In this document: positions 16,745 through 26,093 of the stretch, piece by piece
Layout of the letters: each line of letters begins with the position of its first letter
Numbering within the stretch: position 1 is the stretch's first letter
Made by a program: the position numbers and the translations under genes
Notes under the pieces: generated by a model
Database searches by the model: none
Told to the model about the DNA's origin: nothing
The model's input: the letters and a program-made list of their open reading frames with translations, nothing else
Origin: Bacillus_BD oryzisoli
GTDB lineage: Bacteria > Bacillota > Bacilli > Bacillales > Cytobacillaceae
Direction of reading: 5' to 3'
Assembly (NCBI RefSeq): GCF_036670025.1
Contig: NZ_CP137640.1
Span: 4,250,001 to 4,314,000, forward strand
Length of the DNA stretch: 64,000 nt

Positions 16745-18013
16745 TCAACCTGGCAGTTCCACTGACTCCGTATTCTTCACCGTTTGTACCTTGTTAGGCT
16801 CAGGAAGCAAGAAGTTCATAATGGCGGCTGCCGCTAAGATAAAGATTGAAATATATAAGGAGATGTTATAATTTCCTGACATATTATAAAAATAACCTGG
16901 TACATATGCACCCAATGCCGAGCCTACCTGATGGCTTAATGACAAGCACCCTACGATAAAGCCAATGGAATATTTCTTAAAATATTCAGCCGCTAACAAT
17001 TGCGTCGGTGCAACGGTTGCAAAGTCAACTAATCCAAAAAGGGCCGCGAAAATCAACATTAATACCGGATTGTGAGAATAGACAAGAATCACAATCGATA
17101 AAGCACGGGTAAAGTATAAGAATACAAGCAGTTTTCGGCTGCTCCAATAATCAATGATCACACCCGACAAGAGGATTCCAATAATATTAAAGGCTGCTAG
17201 GATACTAACTGCAGCACTCGTGACGGTTGTAGAAAATCCATGATTATGCGATAAAGGGATCAAGTGTGTATCCATTAACCCCGTTGTCGTAAAGCCGCAT
17301 ACAGCAAAAGGCAGCAACAGGAACCAAAAGTGTCTTTTCCGCAATACTTCCCCGATTGAAAAATTTGTCTCAGGCTTGTCCTCAAGCTTGATGTTTTCTT
17401 CCTTCACAAGGCCCCCAATAGGCTCCATGCCTTTATCTTTCGGATGATTTCGCAAACAAAGCAGAACGACTGGAAAGACAATGATTATTAAAAAGACACC
17501 TAATAATAAATTCGTCATTCTCCAATCAACATATTGGATTAATAGAAGAGAGCCCGGAACAAGCAGCATTTGCCCAAACCCAAAGCCTGCCTCCAAAATT
17601 CCTAATGCCAGTCCGCGTTTTTTATTGAACCAATTCATGACGAGCACGGTACCTGCCACATTCGATGCCCCGCCAACGCCAAGCGAAACAAACCCATAAA
17701 GAACAAATAATTGCCATGGCTGATTCACAAATGTAATAAAAAAGAAACTGATTCCCACTAGTAAAGTACTAACTGATATGATCAGACGGGCTCCATATTT
17801 ATCTACAAGTCTGCCGATAAATGGCTGCGAAATTCCATAAATAACAAAGCTTAAAGCGGAAATAATTGAGGTCGTTCCTCTATCCATGGAAAGATCCTCT
17901 TCCCAAGGTCCTACAAAGGCACCAAAAGCCAAGCGCCCGCCCTGGACAGCTAAAAAGGATAGGAACGTAACAAAAACGATAATCCAGGCATAGTGTAATT
18001 TATTTTTTTTCAT
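16745..18013 (-). CDS. MFS transporter, OFA/monocarboxylate-like
   Basis: 422 residues, 12 predicted helices with a central basic/acidic loop (LKEENIKLEDKPET region). The N-terminus WIIVFVTFLSFLAVQGGRLAFGAF fits MFS carriers related to oxalate/formate and monocarboxylate transporters; GRLVDKYGARL is the loop 2-3 motif. The substrate is unknown. It lies 61 bases upstream of tag on the same strand, which may be chance. Start ATG is preceded by a moderate GGAGTTAATATG-like site. Confidence 0.82.
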   Translation of the reverse strand: MKKNKLHYAWIIVFVTFLSFLAVQGGRLAFGAFVGPWEEDLSMDRGTTSIISALSFVIYGISQPFIGRLVDKYGARLIISVSTLLVGISFFFITFVNQPWQLFVLYGFVSLGVGGASNVAGTVLVMNWFNKKRGLALGILEAGFGFGQMLLVPGSLLLIQYVDWRMTNLLLGVFLIIIVFPVVLLCLRNHPKDKGMEPIGGLVKEENIKLEDKPETNFSIGEVLRKRHFWFLLLPFAVCGFTTTGLMDTHLIPLSHNHGFSTTVTSAAVSILAAFNIIGILLSGVIIDYWSSRKLLVFLYFTRALSIVILVYSHNPVLMLIFAALFGLVDFATVAPTQLLAAEYFKKYSIGFIVGCLSLSHQVGSALGAYVPGYFYNMSGNYNISLYISIFILAAAAIMNFLLPEPNKVQTVKNTESVELPG

Positions 18014-18130
18014 ATTAACTCCTTTCTATAGTAGTCAAATTTTCTTATGTGATTATTTAGACATTTTCCACTCTTTTATTTTATCGTGAAATAGCACTCT
18101 CTTCAATTGAGCTTTTTGGCAAAAAGGAAA

Positions 18131-18151
18131 ATCCACCCAAATTGGGTGGAT
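18131..18151 (-). terminator. Rho-independent terminator
   Basis: ATCCACCC and GGGTGGAT arms around AAATT; on the minus strand followed by TTTCCTTTTT. It ends the small membrane-protein gene at 18171-18491. Confidence 0.8.
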
Positions 18152-18170
18152 GATAATAGTCTATTCATCT

Positions 18171-18491
18171 CTATTCTTGTTTCGCACTGGCATCCCCTAA
18201 TGCCTGTTTTACTTTGATATAGACCTCTAATGCATGCAATTTTTGCAGGAGATAATGTATAAAGCCAAACATAAGACTAATCATAAAGGCAGAATCTAAT
18301 ACACTTGCAGAATCAGAGAACTTTGAACCAATGCCTAAAATAAGAAAAAAGAGAATGATGCACACGATGATATTTGAGATTCCTAAACTGTTATAGATAT
18401 TATATATTTTCAGATTTCGTTCGTAGCTTTCTTCTTCCCTTGAATATTTCCAATAAAGAATTGACGAAGCTAATTTTAACATTTGATTCAC
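18171..18491 (-). CDS. Small two-helix membrane protein of unknown function
   Basis: 106 residues beginning at GTG seven bases after GGAGG. Two hydrophobic segments, about residues 37-55 (NIIVCIILFFLILGIGS) and 66-84 (AFMISLMFGFIHYLLQ), separated by a short loop. Charged ends (YSREEESYERNLK and KVKQALGDASAKQE). No family recognised. A strong terminator follows, so it is a single-gene unit. Confidence 0.7.
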   Translation of the reverse strand: MNQMLKLASSILYWKYSREEESYERNLKIYNIYNSLGISNIIVCIILFFLILGIGSKFSDSASVLDSAFMISLMFGFIHYLLQKLHALEVYIKVKQALGDASAKQE

Positions 18492-18683
18492 TTACTTTCC
18501 TCCAAATCTTTTGATACGGAACAAGAAAATTATATCGCAAAAGCATAATGATTACTACTTATCATATATTTCAGCAATTATTCTGGCAGTTTCATTTTTA
18601 TGAATAAGTTTTTCCCCTTGTGAAAAAGATAGATTAAGGTTAGGATGCAAAAAAATCATTTTCACAAATGAGAGGGATGTATG

Positions 18684-19566
18684 ATGAAGCTCAACATGGT
18701 AAAAAAAATGTGTTTCCATGATAACAACGTTTTTATTTTTATTTGGAGCAGCAGGTATTACTTCGTCCGTACAGGCTCAGGCTCAATCCCAACCAAAAAC
18801 GGAAGCAACATCAGAAAATGCACTAAGACCTATTATTATTCAGGCTCCTATGCCGATTGAAGGGGAAAACTTTGCTAAAAAGCTGCAAAACGTAAAAGAA
18901 GAAAAATCAGGCAGCTTTATTTTTTTGATTGGAACCCTTGATCACTATCCGGTCATCGTCACAAAAACGGGAAAGGGAATGGAAAACACAGCAGCAGCAA
19001 CCGCAGTTGCGATTGAACGCTATAATCCCATTGCCATTATCAATCAAGGAACATCAGGCGGGCATGATGCAAGTTTAAATGTGTTTGACATAGTATTAGG
19101 AAAAAGAGTAACAAACATCGGTTCAATGAAAACTCCGGAACTAGCTGAAGGAGAAGGCAGTGATCCGTTTAAATGGATTCCTATGGACCTCTTGGCCTCT
19201 GAAGGAAGTGCAGGAGAAGATCCCAGCGCTGAAAAAATTCGTTACTTTGACGGCGATCAAAAGCTGCGAATGCGGTGAAAAATAACTACACAAAGGGAAA
19301 AGTGGTCGAAGGAACAATTGGTTCCGCTGATTTATGGAATAATGAAGTCGACCGCATCAAATGGTTCCATGAAAAATACGGAACATCAGTAGAGGAAATG
19401 GAAGGTGCCTCCGCTGCCCAAATTGCAGGTGCCTACAACGTACCATTCTTAGATATCCGCATCCAATAATAAAATGAATCAAGGAAAATATAATCCAAAC
19501 ACAGCGGCAGACAATCAAGAGTATGTGTTTGAAGTGGTAAGACAATATATATCGATGATTAAGTAA
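18684..19566 (+). pseudogene. Broken secreted MTA/SAH nucleosidase-like gene
   Basis: Fragments of a nucleoside phosphorylase-fold protein (IIIQAPMPIEGENFAKKL, INQGTSGGHDASLNVFDIVLG, VEEMEGASAAQIAGAYNVPF), the last holding the conserved Glu of the MTAN purine site. Three frame breaks separate them. First, an A8 run at 18701-18708: with one A fewer the frame joins MKLNMVKK to CVSMITTFLFLFGAAG and TSSVQAQA, a perfect signal peptide. Second, near 19260, where one extra A would restore DQKAANAVKNNY. Third, near 19465, after which the frame NNKMNQGKYNPNTAADN runs to a stop at 19566. Three independent indels argue for a decayed gene rather than a single read error. Confidence 0.8.
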
Positions 19567-19586
19567 GAGCAGGGCTGTCCCACAAG

Positions 19587-19672
19587 GTGTCAGGCATCCA
19601 CAATGAATCTATATCCATTACGATTATACGTAAAGTGATATAGAAACTACATTGTGGTGCATGACACTTTTT
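19587..19672. repeat. GTGTCAGGCACC hairpin repeat, copy 3
   Basis: AGGTGTCAGGCATCCACAATG pairs with CATTGTGGTGCATGACACTT; inner bases TATATC/GATATA also pair. A long, imperfect hairpin (about 85 bases) between convergent genes. Confidence 0.75.
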
Positions 19673-20387
19673 ACTTTTTTCTCCAAATGCTTTGTGTTTT
19701 CATAAATTGAACTACAATTTCGCCGATTTGCCTGCCCAGCCTTAGACCTTCATCGTTGTCTATGTTGAAATGTACACCTGCGTATAACCTTGAGAGAGCA
19801 CATTCTTCTGCAATTTTTTTGATATCAGCTGATTCTCTTGGAAAGATATAACTCATGATGACTTCTGAACAACCTGCTACTGTTGCATGGGCAGACGGAT
19901 AAGATGGAAACCGAGGCGTGAACATGACAGTGGATAGATTATGATCATATTGATTGGGGCGTGCAACATCCCAAAGAAATTTGAAGTACCAAGACATGAC
20001 AAAAGCATCGTTGACGGCTGCATGAAACAACGCCAACACTCTGGCAGTCATCGGGGAACCCATTCGATATTTTTCAGCTAAACGGAAAAGGAACCTAGTC
20101 ATTTTTTCCGTTGCTTCCCCAGTTCCCCAATACTGGGCAATGCGTTTTTGTTCGGGAGTTAGGGAGACTTGCGTTTGTTGAACGAGGGTTAATTCCGCTG
20201 TCCAATTGATCTGATTTGGATTACTAATGTTCCACACAATCCGCTGCCGAAAAGGATCAAAGAATTCATTGTTTCCTGACCGATAAATAAAAAACATCGG
20301 CCCGTTGGCTGGTGCCGGATTTCCTTGAGGCGGTACTGTATCTCCGGGGTAAGGATATTCTGACCATTTTCTATACCTTGTCGGCAT
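19671..20387 (-). CDS. Vanadium-dependent haloperoxidase/PAP2-like protein
   Basis: About 238 residues, start at MPTRYRKW (an upstream TTG is possible). All three vanadate/phosphate-binding motifs of the VHPO/PAP2 superfamily are present with family spacing: KFLWDVARP (K-X6-RP), YPSAHATVAG (PSAH) and SRLYAGVHFNID (SR-X5-H-X3-D). The protein is short compared with algal and Streptomyces enzymes (over 500 residues) and has no signal peptide or membrane helices, which argues against a membrane phosphatase. It could oxidise halides with H2O2 or be a soluble acid phosphatase. Stand-alone gene, convergent with the broken nucleosidase. Confidence 0.87.
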   Translation of the reverse strand: MPTRYRKWSEYPYPGDTVPPQGNPAPANGPMFFIYRSGNNEFFDPFRQRIVWNISNPNQINWTAELTLVQQTQVSLTPEQKRIAQYWGTGEATEKMTRFLFRLAEKYRMGSPMTARVLALFHAAVNDAFVMSWYFKFLWDVARPNQYDHNLSTVMFTPRFPSYPSAHATVAGCSEVIMSYIFPRESADIKKIAEECALSRLYAGVHFNIDNDEGLRLGRQIGEIVVQFMKTQSIWRKK

Positions 20388-20503
20388 AAAAATCAACCCC
20401 CAACTAATATTCTTTTACTTCCCTATGACTGATTTTCTTTGAATATGTCAATCATGCAGGCATTATGCAAAAGATTAATTGTTAGGAGGTGATCGGTACA
20501 TAA

Positions 20504-20550
20504 GAAAAAAGGACAGGTAGAATCTATTTTAGATACTGCCTGTCCTTTTT
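20504..20550. terminator. Bidirectional terminator
   Basis: AAAAAAGGACAGGTAG pairs with CTGCCTGTCCTTTTT through an inner AATCT/AGAT pairing. T-runs on both strands. It ends the BCCT transcript coming from the right on the minus strand. Confidence 0.85.
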
Positions 20551-20580
20551 GGAAGCAGAAGAACCGCCCCTCTGCTTCTT
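20551..20580. repeat. GAAGCAG short-form hairpin repeat
   Basis: GAAGCAG and CTGCTTC arms enclose AAGAACCGCCCCT, the conserved core of the larger family, now in the loop. It abuts the terminator at 20504. Confidence 0.7.
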
Positions 20581-20582
20581 AT

Positions 20583-22187
20583 TTAGATCACCTCTTCATT
20601 TTTGTTTGTGATGTTTATTTCAATATTTGTTAGAGCCTTGTCTTTTTTTATTGCTTTTGTCTCTTTATTTGTTTCAGTGCCGAAAAGTAGCTTTTCATCT
20701 TCCTTAATCCATTTGATAAAGGATGCCATCATAAGGATCATGATAAAGACTAATGGCAGAGCTGTGATAATTGTTAACGTTTGCAATGCGTTTAAGGCAT
20801 CGCCATACATTAATACAATGGCAATCCCTGTTAATAAAATACCCCAGAATACACGGTACCAGCGGACAGGTTCTTCCCCGCTGCGCAAATTCTTGGAGGC
20901 TACGTCTGCCAATGTATAGGCCCCAGAGTTTACAGTTGTAGCAAGGAAAATCGCAGCTACTACTACATATAATACAGTCACAATACTTCCTAACGGCAAC
21001 GCTTGTAATGATGCAAAAATAGCTGCCGGCGCACCTTCTGCATTTAGCGTCTCAATAATCGGAGCGGCACCTGTAATCTCAAAAAACATACTTGTGTTTC
21101 CAAAAACCGCAAAGGACACCCAGCAGCCGATTGTTCCACCGACTAATTGACCAAGGATCAGTTCTTTAATGCTTCTGCCCTTTGAAATTCGGGCGGCAAA
21201 CATTCCTGTAAATGGTGCATAAGAGAACCACCAACCCCAATAGAAAATAGTCCATGCTTCACTAAAACCGGATTTCCCAACCGGATCCGTGTAAAGGCTC
21301 ATTCTAAAGAAGTTTTGGAGCAGAATGCCGACACTGTCTGTGAATGTAGCCAAAATAAATGCCGTCGGTCCAAAAATAACTACGAAAATAGCCAATGCAA
21401 AATATAAATACAAGTTCCAATCGCTTAACAGCTTCAGACCTTTTTTCAGACCAAAGAATAAACAGATACAGAAAAAGACGGTTAGGCCTAATACAATACT
21501 TAAATTCAGTCCGGTGGACTTCTCAACACCAAACCATTGATGAATCCCTTCTGCAATCAACGGGGTTCCTAATGCTAAAGACGTTCCAATACCACCCATT
21601 AAACCAAACATAAAGCATACATCAATTACTTTTCCTAACCAGCCATCAGCACGGTCACCAATAATACCACGGCATGCGGTACTCAAGCGAACGGAATTAT
21701 AGTTTCTTACATATAAAGCATAGGCAATAGGAATGGAAGGTACACAGTAGATCGCCCACGCAGAGAATCCCCAGTGAAACATTCCATAGGTTGAAGCAAA
21801 CCCTGCCGCTTCCACACTGCCTGACTCTAATCCATATGGAGGTGTATCATAGTAGAAAGCCCATTCAATAATCCCCCAGTACATGATACCGGAACCTATT
21901 CCAGCTGTAAAAATAAGGGCAAGCCAGCTAAAAGTTGAGAACTCAGGCTTTTCCTTGCCAAATCGGATTTTTCCGTATTTACTAAATGCCAGCCAAAATA
22001 AAAATCCAAAGATTCCTAAACATACCCATAAATAGAATGAACCGAAATTACTTGTAATAAATTTTAATACTCCATTTAAGAAGGCTGTCCCTTTTTCGGG
22101 ATTAATTAAAATGGGCACTGTGATAACAAGAATCAGTACTAAAGCCATACCCAGGATCTGCCTATCAATCTTGCTCTCCTTATTCAT
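20583..22187 (-). CDS. BCCT family transporter (quaternary amine uptake)
   Basis: 534 residues, 12 predicted helices. BCCT hallmarks: YWGIIEWAFYYDTPP in helix 2-3 and the signature IFYWGWWFSYAPFTGMFAAR split as FYWGWWFSYAPFTG and MFAARIS, whose Trp residues form the aromatic box for trimethylammonium groups. It would import betaine, choline or carnitine. It is the last gene of the operon Rieske oxygenase, aldehyde dehydrogenase, D-malate-type dehydrogenase, transporter. The same set (YeaU, YeaV, YeaW) occurs in E. coli for carnitine breakdown. Separated by 91 bases with a long inverted repeat from the dehydrogenase gene. C-terminal tail of 45 charged residues. Confidence 0.93.
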   Translation of the reverse strand: MNKESKIDRQILGMALVLILVITVPILINPEKGTAFLNGVLKFITSNFGSFYLWVCLGIFGFLFWLAFSKYGKIRFGKEKPEFSTFSWLALIFTAGIGSGIMYWGIIEWAFYYDTPPYGLESGSVEAAGFASTYGMFHWGFSAWAIYCVPSIPIAYALYVRNYNSVRLSTACRGIIGDRADGWLGKVIDVCFMFGLMGGIGTSLALGTPLIAEGIHQWFGVEKSTGLNLSIVLGLTVFFCICLFFGLKKGLKLLSDWNLYLYFALAIFVVIFGPTAFILATFTDSVGILLQNFFRMSLYTDPVGKSGFSEAWTIFYWGWWFSYAPFTGMFAARISKGRSIKELILGQLVGGTIGCWVSFAVFGNTSMFFEITGAAPIIETLNAEGAPAAIFASLQALPLGSIVTVLYVVVAAIFLATTVNSGAYTLADVASKNLRSGEEPVRWYRVFWGILLTGIAIVLMYGDALNALQTLTIITALPLVFIMILMMASFIKWIKEDEKLLFGTETNKETKAIKKDKALTNIEINITNKNEEVI

Positions 22188-22233
22188 ACAATCCCTCGAT
22201 TCATTATATTTTTAATCTTCCGAATATTCATTT

Positions 22234-22271
22234 CAGACCATCACATAATCTAGTCCGCATGTGATGGTCTG
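22234..22271. repeat. Perfect 13-bp inverted repeat between operon genes
   Basis: CAGACCATCACAT (22234-22246) and ATGTGATGGTCTG (22259-22271) are perfect arms with a 12-base loop. It lies between the dehydrogenase stop and the BCCT start. There is no good T-run on the minus strand, so it may stabilise or process the mRNA, or lower transporter expression. Confidence 0.75.
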
Positions 22272-22278
22272 ATGCGTA

Positions 22279-23370
22279 TTATTTTTCTACAACCCGCTGG
22301 CCAAGAATTTCTTCCAGATAGCTCACCACTTGATTTCCAACCTGCTCGGTTGTAGCTGTTCCGCCCATATCAGTTGTTAATACCTTCCCGTCAAGCAGTA
22401 CTTTTTCAATTGCCTGTAAGATGTTTTCCCCATAGTTTTCATAGCCGAAAAAGTCCATCATTTGGCTTGCTGACCAAATCGCGGCCAGTGGATTGGCAAT
22501 ACTCTGTCCAGCAATATCCGGTGCAGAACCATGAATCGGTTCAAACATCGATGGGTACTGGCGCTCTGGGTTGATGTTCGCACCAGCCGCCAAACCAATT
22601 CCCCCTGCAATCGCCGCGCCTAAATCGGTTAATATGTCGCCGAATAAATTCGAGGTCACAACCACTTCAAATCGTTTTGGATCCTTGATCATTAACATTG
22701 CCGCTGCATCCACAAGATAGGAAGCTGTCCGCACATCCGGGTACTCCCTGCTGACTTCTTCAAACACTTGATCCCAGAAAACCATCGAATAATTCAAGGC
22801 ATTGCCTTTACTGATGCTTGTCAGTGTTTTTCCTTCTTTTCTGGCTGTTTCAAAGGCATAGCGGATAATACGCTCTGTTCCTTTGCGGGAAAAGACGCCA
22901 TTTTGCAGGACAACTTCATTTTCTTTCCCTTTAAAAAGCCAATCCCCTGCCCCTGCGTATTCCCCTTCACTATTTTCACGAATAAACAGCATGTTCACAT
23001 CTTCACGATTCGTATCCTTTAATGGACATGGGGCCGCTTCCAATAAGGTGATCGGTCTGATATTCACATATTGGTCAAAGCCCTTTCGAATTCTTAACAA
23101 TAAATCCCATAATGAGATATGGTCAGGCACACCCGGATAACCGACTGCCCCAAGGTAAATCGCATCGAATTCTTTTAATTTATCCATACCATCGTCATCC
23201 ATCATGACACCGTGTTTTGTATAATATTCACAGCCCCACGGGAATTCCGTAAATTCAAATTGAAAGGTTCCATCAACTTTAGCAGTTTTAGTAAGAATTT
23301 TAATTCCTTCCCGAATCACTTCCGGCCCAATTCCATCACCTGGAATGGAGGCAATTTTAAATGTTTTCAT
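22279..23370 (-). CDS. D-malate/tartrate dehydrogenase (decarboxylating), DmlA/TtuC-like
   Basis: 363 residues with the start at MKTFKIASIPGDGIG, seven bases after GAGGAG. Member of the isopropylmalate/isocitrate dehydrogenase family: IPGDGIGPEVI, the substrate loop around YVNIRPITLLE, the RENSEGEYAG region in which family specificity lies, and SNLFGDILTDLGA with Mg2+-binding Asp residues. The RENSEGEY string and length (E. coli DmlA 361) fit D-malate/tartrate dehydrogenase rather than LeuB. It makes pyruvate and CO2 from D-malate. In this operon it would handle malate made from malic semialdehyde, a product of carnitine cleavage (inference from the E. coli yeaU-yeaV-yeaW arrangement). Confidence 0.88.
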   Translation of the reverse strand: MKTFKIASIPGDGIGPEVIREGIKILTKTAKVDGTFQFEFTEFPWGCEYYTKHGVMMDDDGMDKLKEFDAIYLGAVGYPGVPDHISLWDLLLRIRKGFDQYVNIRPITLLEAAPCPLKDTNREDVNMLFIRENSEGEYAGAGDWLFKGKENEVVLQNGVFSRKGTERIIRYAFETARKEGKTLTSISKGNALNYSMVFWDQVFEEVSREYPDVRTASYLVDAAAMLMIKDPKRFEVVVTSNLFGDILTDLGAAIAGGIGLAAGANINPERQYPSMFEPIHGSAPDIAGQSIANPLAAIWSASQMMDFFGYENYGENILQAIEKVLLDGKVLTTDMGGTATTEQVGNQVVSYLEEILGQRVVEK

Positions 23371-23400
23371 CGCTTGTCTCCTCTTCATGTTGATCATTGA

Positions 23401-24855
23401 TTACACGTTTTGATTCCAAACAATTAATTTCAATTCTGTCATTTCTTCAATGGCATATTTAATGCCTTCTCTGCCTGTCCCGCTTTCTTTGACACCGCCG
23501 TATGGCATATGATCGACGCGGAATGTCGGGATGTCATTGATTAGAACAGCGCCTACCTCCAATTGCTCCGCAGCTGTCAATGCCTGCTTGATATTCTCTG
23601 TGTAGATGCCCGCTTGCAAACCATAGCGTGAATCATTGACATACTGGATAGCCTCTTCAACCGAACTCACTTTGTTCACGATGACAATCGGAGCAAAAAC
23701 TTCCTGGCAAGATACCTTTAACGTTGGATGAACATTAGTTAAAATTGTCGGCTCTAAAATGCCTTCCTGTGTCTGCCCACCCGTTAAAACAACGGCACCC
23801 TGCTGACGTGCCTCCTCAATCCAATTAAACGCCCGTTCTGTTTCATTTTTTGAAATGAGCGCAGATATGTCAGTCTCCGGATCAAGCGGATCACCGATTT
23901 TTAACTGTTTGGTTGCTGATCCTAATTTTTCCACTAACTCATCATAAATTTCCTCATGTGCATATATGCGCTGCAGGGAAATGCATACCTGACCTTGATT
24001 TGAAAACGCACCCATGACACATCTATCTATTATTCTATCCATCTCAACATTTTTATCAACAATTACCGCAGCATTCGAGCCTAATTCCAAGGTTGTTTTC
24101 TTTAAGCCGGCTTTATTTCGGATGCCAATCCCTACTGCCGGGCTGCCTGTAAAAGTAATCATTTGCACGCGGTCATCATGGATCAACGTTTCACCTACGA
24201 CGCTGCCAGAGCCTGTTACGATATTCAGAACACCGTCAGGCAAGCCCGCCTCCTGGAATAATTCCGCGATGAATAATGCAGATAATGGTGTTTGCGAAGC
24301 CGGTTTTAAAACAACTGAATTTCCTGATGCAATCGCAGGTCCTACTTTGTGTGCGACTAAATTCAATGGGAAGTTAAATGGAGTGATGGCCCCAATCACG
24401 CCAATTGGTTTGCGTACTGTGTAGCCGATCCTGCCAACGCCGCCTGGAGAAGCATCAAACGGGATTGTTTCCCCGTGTATCCGTTTCGCTTCTTCGGCAG
24501 CAAACTTGTAGGTTTCAATCGTACGGGAAACTTCAGCCTTCGCAAACGTTAACGGTTTAGCACACTCTAGCGCTAGTATTCTCGCTGCTTCATCTGCTCT
24601 TTCTGTTAATAAAGCAACGACTTTTTCTATAATAGCGGACCGTCCAAACGCAGGCATACTCGAAATCTTTTTGAAGGCCTTATCAGCTGCCGAAATAGCC
24701 TCTTTTACTAACTTCTCATCAGCCATCGCTATTTCAGCAATTTTTTCTCCCGAATAAGGTGAAAATAAATCCGAATATTTGTCAGCCTCTACCTTTTTTC
24801 CATCTATTAATAGATACTTTTTCAACTGTAAAGATTCTTGTACGTTGTTTGTCAT
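23401..24855 (-). CDS. Aldehyde dehydrogenase (candidate malic semialdehyde dehydrogenase)
   Basis: 484 residues, NAD(P)-dependent ALDH superfamily, closest in pattern to the lactaldehyde/GAPN-like group. Visible: PFNFPLNLVAHKVGPAIA, FTGSPAVG, catalytic Glu in LELGSNAAVIV and nucleophilic Cys in NQGQVCIS, and the C-terminal YGGVKESGTGREG motif. It overlaps the oxygenase gene by 4 bases, so the oxygenase product is probably an aldehyde. If the oxygenase cleaves carnitine, that aldehyde is malic semialdehyde, and this enzyme makes malate for the following dehydrogenase. The substrate assignment is inference from context. Confidence 0.9.
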   Translation of the reverse strand: MTNNVQESLQLKKYLLIDGKKVEADKYSDLFSPYSGEKIAEIAMADEKLVKEAISAADKAFKKISSMPAFGRSAIIEKVVALLTERADEAARILALECAKPLTFAKAEVSRTIETYKFAAEEAKRIHGETIPFDASPGGVGRIGYTVRKPIGVIGAITPFNFPLNLVAHKVGPAIASGNSVVLKPASQTPLSALFIAELFQEAGLPDGVLNIVTGSGSVVGETLIHDDRVQMITFTGSPAVGIGIRNKAGLKKTTLELGSNAAVIVDKNVEMDRIIDRCVMGAFSNQGQVCISLQRIYAHEEIYDELVEKLGSATKQLKIGDPLDPETDISALISKNETERAFNWIEEARQQGAVVLTGGQTQEGILEPTILTNVHPTLKVSCQEVFAPIVIVNKVSSVEEAIQYVNDSRYGLQAGIYTENIKQALTAAEQLEVGAVLINDIPTFRVDHMPYGGVKESGTGREGIKYAIEEMTELKLIVWNQNV

Positions 24856-25934
24856 TTTCCTAATGCCTCCAGTACCATATCGTGGAATTGAACAATCCCT
24901 TTTTCTGATTGAGAGTAAACGCCTTTATTAAATGCACGTGAGCGGAAACCGACTTGCTCTAGTTCTACCAATTCCACATCCTCCTGGCGAACCTGCTCGG
25001 CAAAAGCCACTAAATCCTTCTCTTCCTGAGTTAAATCTTCATCTCTAAAATAGTAGGTATAGACACCTAATGTTGTCTCATGGTCAATTGGAATCATTTG
25101 AATCGTGGCGATATTCCCTGGTCCCGGATAGATCGTCATCATTAAATTCGGCCATAACCAGAAGAATTCTCCACCCTGCATTTCGGCTTCATTTAAATCA
25201 ACTGTACCCATTTGTTTATCCGGTTTTACAACCGTTCCTTGGACAGAATAATTTTCACAGGTAATAATTTGATAGTTTTTCATATCCAAAGTAGAAACAA
25301 ATGACGGATGTGCTACATAGCAGTGATCGCATTCTAAATAGTTATCGATAAATGCCTTCCAGTTCGCTTTAATAATGCGCGTTTTTGCATTGATTCGTTT
25401 CAATTCCCCTAAGAATGGATATTTATCAAGTCGGCTATAGAAATCGCCATACGACTCACTTAGCGGCTTTGCGTTATCGTCCAGGTTAACAAAAATAAAG
25501 GATTGCATGATTTCCATTCTCACGCCTCGTAGGCAGCGATCACTAATACAGGCTGCATCCTCACCGCTGAAATTAGGCGCTTTATTAAGCTGTCCATTTA
25601 AGTGGAAGGTCCAGCCATGATAGCCGCATTGAAGAATTTTCTTTTGGCCGGATTCCTTTTTTTCCAGCTTTGTAGCCCGGTGCGGACAGACATTATAGAA
25701 GGAGCGGATTTCCCCATCCATCCCACGGGTAACAATAATTGGTTCACCTGCAACTTCTGTTGTGAAAAATTGTCCTTCTTTTTCCACCTGGCTTGTATGT
25801 CCTACCAGCTGCCATGATTTGGAGAAAATTAACTCCTGTTCTAATTCAAATACCTTTGGATCTGTGTACAAATCATATGTCATCGTTCTTTCAAATGTTT
25901 TACTCGCTTTATTTTGGACTGGATTGTAACTCAT
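24852..25934 (-). CDS. Rieske oxygenase alpha subunit, quaternary-amine type (CntA/GbcA-like)
   Basis: 360 residues. The Rieske [2Fe-2S] ligands are Cys83, His85 (CPHRATKL) and Cys103, His106 (CGYHGW). The catalytic iron site lies in DNYLECDHCYVAHP with His204 and His209. The bridging residue between Rieske and iron sites, Asp in most ring hydroxylases, is Glu201 here, as reported for the carnitine oxygenase CntA. A late EDVELVELEQVG segment fits the third ligand region. Such enzymes demethylate or cleave betaines rather than aromatic rings. A reductase gene (CntB-like) is missing from the window, so electrons must come from elsewhere. First gene of the operon; ATG behind GGAGGAAAAAAC. Confidence 0.9.
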   Translation of the reverse strand: MSYNPVQNKASKTFERTMTYDLYTDPKVFELEQELIFSKSWQLVGHTSQVEKEGQFFTTEVAGEPIIVTRGMDGEIRSFYNVCPHRATKLEKKESGQKKILQCGYHGWTFHLNGQLNKAPNFSGEDAACISDRCLRGVRMEIMQSFIFVNLDDNAKPLSESYGDFYSRLDKYPFLGELKRINAKTRIIKANWKAFIDNYLECDHCYVAHPSFVSTLDMKNYQIITCENYSVQGTVVKPDKQMGTVDLNEAEMQGGEFFWLWPNLMMTIYPGPGNIATIQMIPIDHETTLGVYTYYFRDEDLTQEEKDLVAFAEQVRQEDVELVELEQVGFRSRAFNKGVYSQSEKGIVQFHDMVLEALGK

Positions 25935-26076
25935 GTTTTTTCCTCCTCATTATGAATACATTTATTTTTTAAAGCTAGTACTCTCTCAAAACGGTTTCTT
26001 CAAACAGGTTTATCTGCTACATTATTCTTATTACCACCATCTTTATGTTGTAAATTACTTACTTGTCCTTTATTAA

Positions 26077-26093
26077 TGCAAGTAGTATGCCAA
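26077..26093 (-). promoter_or_regulatory. Sigma-54 (SigL) -24/-12 promoter for the oxygenase operon
   Basis: The minus strand reads TTGGCA-TACTAC-TTGCA: GG and GC elements with exact sigma-54 spacing. It points to the oxygenase operon 143 bases downstream. A PAS-AAA+ sigma-54 activator is encoded divergently, 190 bases away, which makes the assignment strong. Confidence 0.88.
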
